From: JAPLDB01 sp038206355
Lineage (GTDB): Bacteria > Bacteroidota > Bacteroidia > AKYH767-A > 2013-40CM-41-45
Length of the DNA: 64,000 nt
Direction of reading: 5' to 3'
Assembly: GCA_038206355.1 (NCBI GenBank)
Contig: JBBRAY010000017.1
Coordinates: 4,500 to 68,499, forward strand
Both the position numbers and the translations under genes were made by a program. This document shows, piece after piece, positions 7,717 through 15,284 of this stretch. Position 1 is the stretch's first letter, and every line of letters begins with the position of its first letter. The notes beneath the pieces were generated by a model. The model saw only the letters and a list, made by a program, of their open reading frames with translations, had not been told where the DNA came from and did no database searches.

Positions 7717-9644
7717 ATTTGAAATTCTGGAAAAAGCAGCCCAATGATTTACTCTCTAAAGAAGAACGGAAAGCTATAATTGAAAAATCTTCTCACCAGG
7801 TTGGTCGTCCAATATTTTTCTCGACCATCATAATTGTCGTTTCTTTTTTGCCTGTATTTATGCTTACAGGAATGGAAGGGAAATTATTTCATCCGCTTGC
7901 TTATACAAAAACATTTGTATTGCTTGGCTCTGCATTGCTTGCCATCACTATCGTTCCGGTGCTGATGATTTTATTTATGAAAGGAAAAGTAAAACCCGAA
8001 GGTAGTAATCCGGTTTCGCGTTTTTTTGAAAAATTATACGCTCCAGTTTTGCATTTATGTCTGGAATGGAAAAAAACAACACTTGCAATTAATGTTGTGG
8101 CATTAATCATCGGAATTTTTCTTACCTTGAATTTGGGTTCAGAATTTATGCCCCCGTTGGATGAAGGCTCTATTTTGCTGATGCCTGTTACCATGCCCGA
8201 TGTAAGTAACTCCGAAGCAAAGCGCATCATTCAGTTGCAGGACAAAATAATCATGACCGTTCCTGAAGTGCATCATGTACTTGGTAAAGCAGGTCGTGCA
8301 AATACAGCAACCGACAATTCCCCTATCAGCATGATTGAAACAATTATTTTGCTGAAACCAAAAACGGAATGGAGAAAAGGAATTTCGAAAGAGGATATTG
8401 TGAATGAACTGAATTCGAAATTGCAAATTCCGGGAGTAGTTAACGGCTGGACACAACCTATCATCAACCGCATCAATATGCTTTCAACAGGAATCAGAAC
8501 GGATGTGGGTTTGAAAGTATATGGTCAGAGTTTGGATACGATTTACAAACTTTCGGTGATGATGAAAAAGGAATTGGAAGATATCCGTGGCGTTAAAGAT
8601 TTATATGTGGAGCCAATTACCGGAGGAAAATATCTCGACATCAAAATTAAAAAAACGGAAATAGGAAGATATGGTTTGAGTGAGAACGATGTAAACATGC
8701 TGGTGGAATCAGCATTGGGCGGAATGAACCTGACCTCTGTAATTGACGGAAGGCAACGCTTTAGTGTGAATGCACGGTTTGCACAAAACTTCCGAAACAG
8801 CATTGAAGACATCAAACGATTACTCGTCCAGACGCCTTCATATGGTCCGGTGCCCTTGAGTGCAGTAGCAGACGTTTACATTAGTGAAGGACCACCAATG
8901 ATAAATTCAGAAAATGCAATGCTCCGCGGAACCGTGTTGTTCAATGTGCGCGACCGCGACCTTGGCGGCACTGTGAATGAAGCCATGAAAAAATTAAATG
9001 ACATGGTGCAAAAACTTCCCAAAGGATATTACATCGAATGGAGCGGACAATGGGAAAATCAGGTGCGTGCAAACAAGCGATTGTCCATCATCATTCCACT
9101 TGCGTTGTTATCCATTTTCATACTTTTATTTTACACCTACAGATCGCTGAAAGAAGCCATTATCACTTCCATCAGTGTTCCGTTTGCATTGATTGGCGGA
9201 GTTTATATTATTTATTTCTACGGAATTAATTTATCCGTTGCTGTTGCAGTGGGATTTATTGCATTGCTCGGTGTTGCTGTTGAAACGGGTGTGCTCATGG
9301 TAATTTATCTGGATGAAGCAATGATAAAACTCACGGAGGAAAAAGGAAATAACCGTGAGAGTATTACCCCGTTGGATATTCGCAAAGCCGTAGTGGCAGG
9401 CTCAGTAAAAAGATTGCGACCGAAACTAATGACGGTGGCTGCTGCAATCATGGGATTGATTCCGATTTTATTATCGGATGCAACAGGCAGTGATGTAATG
9501 CGACCCATAGCACTGCCGATGATAGGCGGAATGGTCACTTCAGCAATACATGTACTGTTAGTTACGCCAATTATTTTTTTACTGACAAAGGAATATGAAT
9601 TTAAGAAACATGGGAAAATTGATGTGCTCAATGCCAAGCATTAA
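7713..9644 (+). CDS. cusA: CusA/CzcA-type RND metal pump, C-terminal part (split gene)
   Basis: 643 residues covering TM5 to the C-terminus. Residues about 31-60 (HQVGRPIFFSTIIIVVSFLPVF) form TM5, followed by the second porter domain and TM7-TM12. Three Met positions that bind Cu(I)/Ag(I) in E. coli CusA seem conserved: MLSTGI, GGMNLT and GPPMIN. The acidic residue of the TM10 region (GVAVETGVLMVIYLDEA) is also kept, so copper/silver is a likelier substrate than zinc or cobalt. The ATG overlaps the previous stop by 4 bases, and a TGA sits in this frame at 7707-7709, so the two frames cannot be joined by a simple upstream slip. The TolC-like gene follows after 8 bp. Confidence 0.88.
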   Translation: MNLKFWKKQPNDLLSKEERKAIIEKSSHQVGRPIFFSTIIIVVSFLPVFMLTGMEGKLFHPLAYTKTFVLLGSALLAITIVPVLMILFMKGKVKPEGSNPVSRFFEKLYAPVLHLCLEWKKTTLAINVVALIIGIFLTLNLGSEFMPPLDEGSILLMPVTMPDVSNSEAKRIIQLQDKIIMTVPEVHHVLGKAGRANTATDNSPISMIETIILLKPKTEWRKGISKEDIVNELNSKLQIPGVVNGWTQPIINRINMLSTGIRTDVGLKVYGQSLDTIYKLSVMMKKELEDIRGVKDLYVEPITGGKYLDIKIKKTEIGRYGLSENDVNMLVESALGGMNLTSVIDGRQRFSVNARFAQNFRNSIEDIKRLLVQTPSYGPVPLSAVADVYISEGPPMINSENAMLRGTVLFNVRDRDLGGTVNEAMKKLNDMVQKLPKGYYIEWSGQWENQVRANKRLSIIIPLALLSIFILLFYTYRSLKEAIITSISVPFALIGGVYIIYFYGINLSVAVAVGFIALLGVAVETGVLMVIYLDEAMIKLTEEKGNNRESITPLDIRKAVVAGSVKRLRPKLMTVAAAIMGLIPILLSDATGSDVMRPIALPMIGGMVTSAIHVLLVTPIIFLLTKEYEFKKHGKIDVLNAKH

Positions 9645-9652
9645 TTAATAAA

Positions 9653-10888
9653 ATGAAAAAGAATTGTGTCATCTGTATTTTGATTTTGTTTTTGGGCAGT
9701 AGTTGTCTTAAAATAAATGCACAGGTAATTTCTCTCGATTCCATTCTAACGGCTGTGGAGACAAATTACCCGATGCTTAAAATGTATGATGAAAAAATAA
9801 AAGCACTAAACGCAAATGCCGAAGGGGCGAAGTCATGGATGCCACCGCAATTCGGGGTTGGTTTGTTTATGACACCTTACAATTTTCAAAAGGATATGGG
9901 GGCTGTTATGCTTAGCGGCGAACAAATGATTCCAAATCCGGTGAAACTATCAGCAAATAAAAAATACATGCAAAGTATGTCGGCCGTAGAATCAGATAGT
10001 AAATCCTATTCAAAGAACCAGATGTTCGGAATGGCAAAAATGATTTACTACGATTGGGTGGTGATGAAGATGAAAAAACTCGTGCTTACCCGGAATGAAG
10101 AACTTTTGAATTTTACCATTGCCAGTGCAGAAAACAGGTACCCCTATGGTAAAGAAAAATTAAATAATATTTATAAAGCCAAAGCCCAATTGTATGAAGT
10201 TTATAATATGCAGTTAATGCTTGACAAAGACATTTCTCAGATGAGGATTGCACTGAACACGTTGTTGAACGTTGATAAAAATACAACGTTTGATGTAGAC
10301 ACCAACTTTATAATCCAAAATTATGATGTCAGCTTGGTGGATATTTCATCGTTTAAATCTTTTCGCAGTGACATCAAACTGGCAGAGTCACAAATCAGCA
10401 TGATGCAATACAAACAGCAGCTTGAAAAGAATGCCCGACTTCCTGATTTTGGTATCAGGTACGATCATATGAATACCCTGGGTAAGTCTTCTAATCTCTT
10501 TTCAATTATGGGAATGATTACCATCCCAATTGCTCCATGGTCTTCAGGTATGTACAAGGCAAATGTGAAAGGCCTCGGATTTGAAATTCAATCCAAGCAG
10601 TTTCTAAAAGTGGACATCGTAAATGAAGCAGCCGGTAAACTGGAAGATTTGCGAATACAAATTAAATTCAAAAAACAGCAATTGATTCTTTACAGTGATA
10701 GCATATTGCCGGCTCTTAAAAACAACTATCAGATTACAATAATAGCATATGATCAAAATACCGATGATTTATTCATGGTTCTTGACGCATGGCAAATGCT
10801 CAACATGAAAGAATTGGAATATTACGACCGTGTGGGTGAACTTTTGCAGTTGCAAGTCGGCTATGAAAAAGAAATTGAAAAGCGATAA
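9653..10888 (+). CDS. TolC-family outer-membrane efflux channel (CusC-like)
   Basis: 411 residues with a signal peptide ending near INAQV. The mature protein has the TolC/OEP pattern of two long helical-hairpin repeats with heptad-like stretches (QISMMQYKQQLEKNARLPDFG) separated by short strands. Met-rich segments near the N-terminus (MTPYNFQKDMGAVMLSGEQM) resemble copper-type channels of Bacteroidota. It should form the trimeric outer-membrane tunnel for the RND pump encoded 8 bp upstream, with the adaptors encoded just downstream. Confidence 0.88.
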   Translation: MKKNCVICILILFLGSSCLKINAQVISLDSILTAVETNYPMLKMYDEKIKALNANAEGAKSWMPPQFGVGLFMTPYNFQKDMGAVMLSGEQMIPNPVKLSANKKYMQSMSAVESDSKSYSKNQMFGMAKMIYYDWVVMKMKKLVLTRNEELLNFTIASAENRYPYGKEKLNNIYKAKAQLYEVYNMQLMLDKDISQMRIALNTLLNVDKNTTFDVDTNFIIQNYDVSLVDISSFKSFRSDIKLAESQISMMQYKQQLEKNARLPDFGIRYDHMNTLGKSSNLFSIMGMITIPIAPWSSGMYKANVKGLGFEIQSKQFLKVDIVNEAAGKLEDLRIQIKFKKQQLILYSDSILPALKNNYQITIIAYDQNTDDLFMVLDAWQMLNMKELEYYDRVGELLQLQVGYEKEIEKR

Positions 10889-10891
10889 AGG

Positions 10892-12184
10892 ATGATTAAC
10901 AGAAAAAATAAATTAAATAAAATATTCTTCATCGTAACGATTTCAATTTCGGCGGCCTTTCTATTTGGCTGTAATGAAAATAATTCATCACATGATGATC
11001 ACAATCATTTGACTGAAAATAAAATATATACCTGCTCCATGCATCCGCAGATCATTCGAAATGCCCCAGGGAACTGCCCAATTTGCGGAATGAAGCTGAT
11101 TGAAAAAACACAAGGCGTATCACTTGATGGAAACATCAACATCACTGATGTGGTAAAACCAACAGATGAATCTGTAATTTCAAATGTAAAAACTTTCACG
11201 GTAAAAGAATTGATTTTTCGACCTAAAATTACAAGTATTGGAAGTATTGAATATGACACCAGAAGATTTACAAACATTGCATCAACAATTGACGGGCGTA
11301 TAGAGCATCTGTATGTTAAGTACCAATATCAGGTGATTCATAAAGGAGAAAAACTATACGATATTTATAGTCCGGCTTTACAGACTGAAGTACAGAACTT
11401 AATTTATCTTTTAAATCATGAATCGGATAATTCCAATTTAGTTATTGCTTCAAAACTGAAATTGAAATTACTTGGTTTGTCGCATATGCAGCTTGATGAA
11501 ATATCAACAAACAAACAAGCAACTGCTACCCTCAGCATTTACAGCCCGGCCGACGGATACGTTATAGACAATTCAATGAATGTCGTTTCTTCAAATCAGT
11601 CCATGCCAATGGCTACCTTATCACAAAATAAATCTGCATCTACTAATTCTTTTTCAATGAAAGAAGGGCAGTATGTTAAACAAGGGGAAACCGTTTTTAA
11701 AGTCATCAACACACAGAAGGTTTGGGCAGTGATGAATATATATGCCGATGAAATTAATCACATTTCGAAAGGACAATCAGTAAAACTGATAATGGATAAT
11801 ATGCGGGATGACACGTTGATCACAAAAATTGATTTTGTGGAACCCGTGTTTGATTCCGGCAACAAATTTTTAAAGCTCCGCGCCTATCTCGATAATCCTA
11901 CGGGCATGTTGATTCGCGGCAATTTATTTCACTCATATATTCAAACAGAACTCACATCAGGATTTTGGATCCCGAAATCTGCAGTGCTTGATTTAGGCAA
12001 AGAAAAAGTAGTGTATGTTCAAAATGAAAATATGTTTTATGCCCGCTTGATAACCACCGGCGCCGCCGTAAATCAGCATGTGCGTATTACTGCCGGATTA
12101 CATTCAGGAGAAACAATTGCATCAAACGCACAGTATCTAATGGATAGTGAAAGTTTTATAAAAATTAAAACACATGAAAATTAA
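10892..12184 (+). CDS. RND periplasmic adaptor with N-terminal heavy-metal-binding domain (CusB-like)
   Basis: 430 residues. A signal peptide with a Cys at the end (LFGCNENN) suggests a lipoprotein. Residues about 45-72 are a heavy-metal-binding finger, YTCSMHPQI...NCPICGMKL. The HlyD-type adaptor follows: a beta-barrel/lipoyl half (GRIEHLYVKYQYQVIHKGEKLYDIYSP), a short helical hairpin, the second lipoyl half (IYSPADGYVID) and a membrane-proximal domain ending HSGETIASNAQYLMDSE. It would link the RND pump to the TolC-like channel and pass on metal. The end overlaps the second adaptor by 11 bp. Confidence 0.9.
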   Translation: MINRKNKLNKIFFIVTISISAAFLFGCNENNSSHDDHNHLTENKIYTCSMHPQIIRNAPGNCPICGMKLIEKTQGVSLDGNINITDVVKPTDESVISNVKTFTVKELIFRPKITSIGSIEYDTRRFTNIASTIDGRIEHLYVKYQYQVIHKGEKLYDIYSPALQTEVQNLIYLLNHESDNSNLVIASKLKLKLLGLSHMQLDEISTNKQATATLSIYSPADGYVIDNSMNVVSSNQSMPMATLSQNKSASTNSFSMKEGQYVKQGETVFKVINTQKVWAVMNIYADEINHISKGQSVKLIMDNMRDDTLITKIDFVEPVFDSGNKFLKLRAYLDNPTGMLIRGNLFHSYIQTELTSGFWIPKSAVLDLGKEKVVYVQNENMFYARLITTGAAVNQHVRITAGLHSGETIASNAQYLMDSESFIKIKTHEN

Positions 12185-13277
12185 TATACTGCCACTTTTT
12201 TTTCTTCTAATATTATTTTCCTGTAATAAAAACAAGGAAAAGCAAATGAATATGACGGAAGAAGAACACAGCTCAATGAACAAATTTATATTCAGTGAAG
12301 CACAACTGAAACTCGCCAACATTAAGGTGGAATCAATTGAAATGAAAAACATTTCGGAAGAAATACTATTAACCGGAAAGATCGTACCTGATGAAAATAA
12401 TGCCACTCAAATCAATTCCCGAATCATGGGGCGAATTGATAAGTTGTATTTCAAATACGCAGGAGAAAGTATCCATAAAGGAAATTTACTATTTGAAATT
12501 TATAGTGAAGATTTAATGGTCGCTCAGCGAGATTATTTGCTTGCCCTGCAGCAAACAGAAAACAAATCTTATAACCACGAATACCTGAAACAGCTAAAAA
12601 CATCTTCAAAAAACAAGTTAATTCTTTGGGGCTTGACTGAATTGCAGCTTGCTGAACTGGAAAAAACCAAAAAAATAAATTCAACTACAAATATTTACAG
12701 TGATGTCAGCGGCATCATAACCGATGTAACGGTACGCGAAGGAGATTATGTAATGGAGGGCACCCCTGTATATAAACTAAATGATCTGTCATCGCTTTGG
12801 GTGGAAGCTCAATTGTATTCCAATGAACTGCAATCGGTAAAAAAAAATACAGAAGCAGAAATAATAGTTGATGGTTTCACCAATCAAAGTCTAAAGACGA
12901 AAATTTCATTTATCAATCCCGAACTGAACAACAACAGTATTGTAAATATCGTCCGTGCAGGAATTCCAAATGCTGATTATAAATTAAAACCCGGCATGAT
13001 GGCAACTATCCGAATAAAAACAAAATCAAAAAATGCTTTGGTGCTCCCGGTAGATGCAGTACTTCAGGAACCGGATGGTAGTTCGGTATGGGTACAAAAT
13101 AGCGATGGATCATTTAAGAATAAAATGGTAATGACAGGCATCAGAAATAAAAACGAACTGGAAATAACGATGGGATTGAATGCCGGTGAGAAAGTTGTGG
13201 TAAGCGGGGCCTATCTCATCAACAGCGAATTCAGACTCAAGCAAGATTCAGATCCAATGGCAGGAATGAAAATGTAA
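12174..13277 (+). CDS. Second RND periplasmic adaptor (CusB-like, no metal finger)
   Basis: 367 residues with a lipoprotein signal peptide (LLILFSCNKN). It is a typical CusB/HlyD adaptor: lipoyl halves at GRIDKLYFKYAGESIHKGNLLFEIYS and IYSDVSGIITDVTVREGDYV, a helical hairpin between them, then the beta-barrel and C-terminal domains ending GEKVVVSGAYLINSEF and a Met-containing tail (DPMAGMKM). It lacks the N-terminal finger of its neighbour. The 11-bp overlap implies coupled translation. Two different adaptors beside one pump suggest a mixed adaptor ring, which is inference. Confidence 0.9.
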   Translation: MKINILPLFFLLILFSCNKNKEKQMNMTEEEHSSMNKFIFSEAQLKLANIKVESIEMKNISEEILLTGKIVPDENNATQINSRIMGRIDKLYFKYAGESIHKGNLLFEIYSEDLMVAQRDYLLALQQTENKSYNHEYLKQLKTSSKNKLILWGLTELQLAELEKTKKINSTTNIYSDVSGIITDVTVREGDYVMEGTPVYKLNDLSSLWVEAQLYSNELQSVKKNTEAEIIVDGFTNQSLKTKISFINPELNNNSIVNIVRAGIPNADYKLKPGMMATIRIKTKSKNALVLPVDAVLQEPDGSSVWVQNSDGSFKNKMVMTGIRNKNELEITMGLNAGEKVVVSGAYLINSEFRLKQDSDPMAGMKM

Positions 13278-13374
13278 ATTGAAAAAACAATAATATTTCC
13301 TCAAGAAAATATTAATTTGTCAAATAGAATGATTAAAATAACCTATTTTCATTAATTCAAAACTCAAAATAACC

Positions 13375-13644
13375 ATGAGAAAATCAAACATCATTTTAAC
13401 GGCAGCATTTGCTTTAATGCTTTGCGCCTGCAGTACTTCATCCAACAAGAATGAACAATCAAATGCTACTGATAGCGCTGGAGTTCAAAGTACGGCCATG
13501 GAACAAATTTTTAATCTGGATACCACAATCCTGGCAAGTGGAGCAACATTTTATCAGTGTGAAATGGATCCCGAAGTTCTTTCAGACAATCCCGGTAGTT
13601 GTCCTAAATGCGGAATGTATCTATCGGCGCGTAAGAAAAATTAA
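13375..13644 (+). CDS. Lipoprotein with one heavy-metal-binding finger
   Basis: 89 residues with a lipoprotein signal (MLCACSTSS, lipid Cys about 19). After a Ser/Asn-rich linker comes a single heavy-metal-binding domain, FYQCEMDPEV...GSCPKCGMYL, close to the ending Arg/Lys tail. It would be a membrane-anchored periplasmic metal-binding protein, perhaps passing Cu(I) to the adaptors. It is the second of three proteins in the island with this finger. Confidence 0.85.
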   Translation: MRKSNIILTAAFALMLCACSTSSNKNEQSNATDSAGVQSTAMEQIFNLDTTILASGATFYQCEMDPEVLSDNPGSCPKCGMYLSARKKN

Positions 13645-13750
13645 AGAGCTCCCAAACGCAAATGTATTCGATATGGATCCATTGAAAAAGATGATGCTTG
13701 CATCCTCGCAATTACTCTTATAAACGCAACAAGCGCTAAAAAATAAACCG

Positions 13751-13963
13751 GTGGAAAGTAACCTTATTCTGAATGCTGTAATTAAATGTCCGGTTTGTGG
13801 TTTCAGCAAAATAGAAATAATGCCGGTTGATGCCTGTCAGTACTTTTATGAATGTGAAAATTGCAAAACCATCCTCAAACCTAAGCCCCGTGATTGCTGC
13901 GTTTATTGCAGTTATGGATCAGTAAAATGTCCTTCAAAACAGGAAGGAAAAAGTTGTTGCTAA
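13751..13963 (+). CDS. Small Cys-rich protein with GDCCVYCSYG-type motif
   Basis: 70 residues starting at GTG; no ATG gives a longer reading. There is no signal peptide, so it is probably cytoplasmic. Eleven Cys occur, mostly as pairs: CPVC, CENC, DCCVYC and a terminal CC. The RDCCVYCSYGSVKCP segment matches a small uncharacterised family often found beside mercury or copper genes in Bacteroidota. A zinc-ribbon-like fold or soluble metal buffer is plausible. It lies 107 bp after the finger lipoprotein. Confidence 0.75.
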   Translation: MESNLILNAVIKCPVCGFSKIEIMPVDACQYFYECENCKTILKPKPRDCCVYCSYGSVKCPSKQEGKSCC

Positions 13964-14585
13964 ACTAATCAGTTTAAACTTGAAATAGCATAGAATAAAA
14001 ACCACCGGAATACATCGGGAAAACATTTTGGAAACGAAAGCTGAAAATGAAGTAAGTTGACTTTAAACTTACATCAAAATTTCAATATACTTTTAAGAAC
14101 TATTTTACTTACGAATTTACATAAGTGTTATTGATGTCTTTATATTCTGAACGAGTCAACCTTTAATATGAGAAAGATCATCTCAATGAATGACAAAAGT
14201 CAGATAAATAAGATTCCGCTATTTCCATATTTACTACACAAAAGATGTACAAATCCCTGAATAGAAATTGATGTCTGGATGCCGATCAATGGAAGGAATA
14301 TTTTACTTCATAATATGTGCATTATAACCAACTGAAAATGTCGGCGCATTACATCAGGAGCAAATTTTGCCCCATGCAAGTGAATGCGTTTACACCTTCT
14401 GCATTGAATGGAAATATTCAGATCGACAACGTTTTAATGCGAAAGTCATTTATAGAAACTTTCTCCGGCTTACAGTCCTGACATATGAATTATGTAACTA
14501 TTTCCAATAATTATATAATGCCCTTCATTAAAAAAAAAGGATCTTTGATGAAAGTAAAATCATTTAAATATTAAACACAAATAAA
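13964..14585 (+). other. 622-bp stretch without a recognised gene, within the copper island
   Basis: No convincing gene is seen. The only readable bits are a 30-residue frame at 14168-14260 (starts MRKIISMNDK) and a 47-residue one near 14338; neither resembles a known protein. Two short dyads occur: GTAAGTT with AACTTAC (14052-14072) and TGACAAAAGTCA (14191-14202). As the longest gap in the island, it may hold a promoter and operator for the downstream genes, or the remains of a lost gene. Confidence 0.5.
14052..14072. promoter_or_regulatory. Inverted repeat, possible operator
   Basis: GTAAGTT and AACTTAC form a perfect 7-bp dyad around a 7-base centre, in the long noncoding gap of the copper island. 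No T-run follows, so a protein-binding site is as likely as an RNA hairpin. A further partial copy of the word (CTTACGAATTT...ATAAG) lies about 40 bp downstream. No regulator family can be assigned. Confidence 0.25.
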
Positions 14586-14699
14586 ATGATGAACGAACAT
14601 TCATGGGGTTGGGGAATGGGTTATGGTATGTGGATCATTCCAATTATACTTCTCATTATTGTTGTCTTTACTTTAAGAAACAGACGGAGAAAAAAATAA
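14586..14699 (+). CDS. 37-residue Trp/Gly/Met-rich single-span membrane peptide
   Basis: Reads MMNEHSWGWGMGYGMW, then an Ile/Leu-rich membrane span and a basic RNRRRKK tail. Short WGWG-type membrane peptides recur next to copper ATPases and Cus genes in many bacteria, so this is probably real despite its size. The Met, His and Trp before the span could coordinate Cu(I) at the periplasmic face, with the Arg/Lys end in the cytoplasm; this is inference. A-rich bases precede the ATG. Confidence 0.6.
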   Translation: MMNEHSWGWGMGYGMWIIPIILLIIVVFTLRNRRRKK

Positions 14700-14801
14700 T
14701 AAGACTGTATTAATTTTTAATGACGCAATATACATCCGGGCGACAGCGATACTGAAGAGCGGGTAACAGCGCCTCTGAAATATATTTAAACTAAATTTAA
14801 A

Positions 14802-15263
14802 ATGAAAAACAAAAAAATGATTGCCGCCATGTTTGCTTCAATGCTCATGCTGGTTGTATGCATTACTTCAGGTAATTCTTTTGCACAAACCAAGACCGAT
14901 TCTACAATGATGAAAGATTGCTGTTTGATGAAGGATGGTAAAATGATGCAAATGATGGACGGCAAAATGATGCCAATGGAAAAAGACATGACCATGAAAA
15001 ATGGAACCATGTGTATGACCAATGGCGAATGTGTGATGAAAGATGGAACAAAGATGATGATGAAAGATGGAGATTGTATGGACATGAGTGGCAAGATGGA
15101 TAATTGCGCCATGATGATGAAAGGTTCAAAAAGTGGAACCAAAATGGAAAGTGATAAAAAGGATGTGGCTATGACTTACACTTGCCCAATGCATCCCGAA
15201 GTTACAAGTGACAAAGCAGGGAAATGCCCGAAATGCGGAATGGATCTGATGGAGAAGAAGTAA
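14802..15263 (+). CDS. Secreted Met-rich protein (DUF6799-like) with heavy-metal-binding finger
   Basis: 153 residues with a signal peptide ending near SFAQT. The mature region has about 29 Met in some 124 residues, as short repeats of the type KDGKMM, KNGTMCMTNGECVMKDG, which fits the DUF6799 pattern. It ends with a heavy-metal-binding finger, YTCPMHPEV...GKCPKCGMDL. Met-rich periplasmic proteins bind Cu(I) and Ag(I) through thioethers, so this is a likely sponge or chaperone. The ATPase follows after 21 bp. Long open frames on the opposite strand come from the ATG-rich repeats and are not genes. Confidence 0.88.
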   Translation: MKNKKMIAAMFASMLMLVVCITSGNSFAQTKTDSTMMKDCCLMKDGKMMQMMDGKMMPMEKDMTMKNGTMCMTNGECVMKDGTKMMMKDGDCMDMSGKMDNCAMMMKGSKSGTKMESDKKDVAMTYTCPMHPEVTSDKAGKCPKCGMDLMEKK

Positions 15264-15284
15264 CAAAAAAACTGACTTCTAAAT

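Noticed and set aside
13451..13723. 90-residue plus-strand frame overlapping the finger lipoprotein
   Set aside because: It lies in another frame of a clearly coding gene and has no recognisable features.
14168..14260. 30-residue frame in the copper-island gap
   Set aside because: No homology, signal or conserved pattern that I can see; kept only as part of the gap description.
14786..15142. Long reverse-strand frames opposite the Met-rich protein
   Set aside because: They come from ATG/CAT-rich repeat codons; the plus-strand protein has a signal peptide and a metal finger, the reverse ones have nothing.
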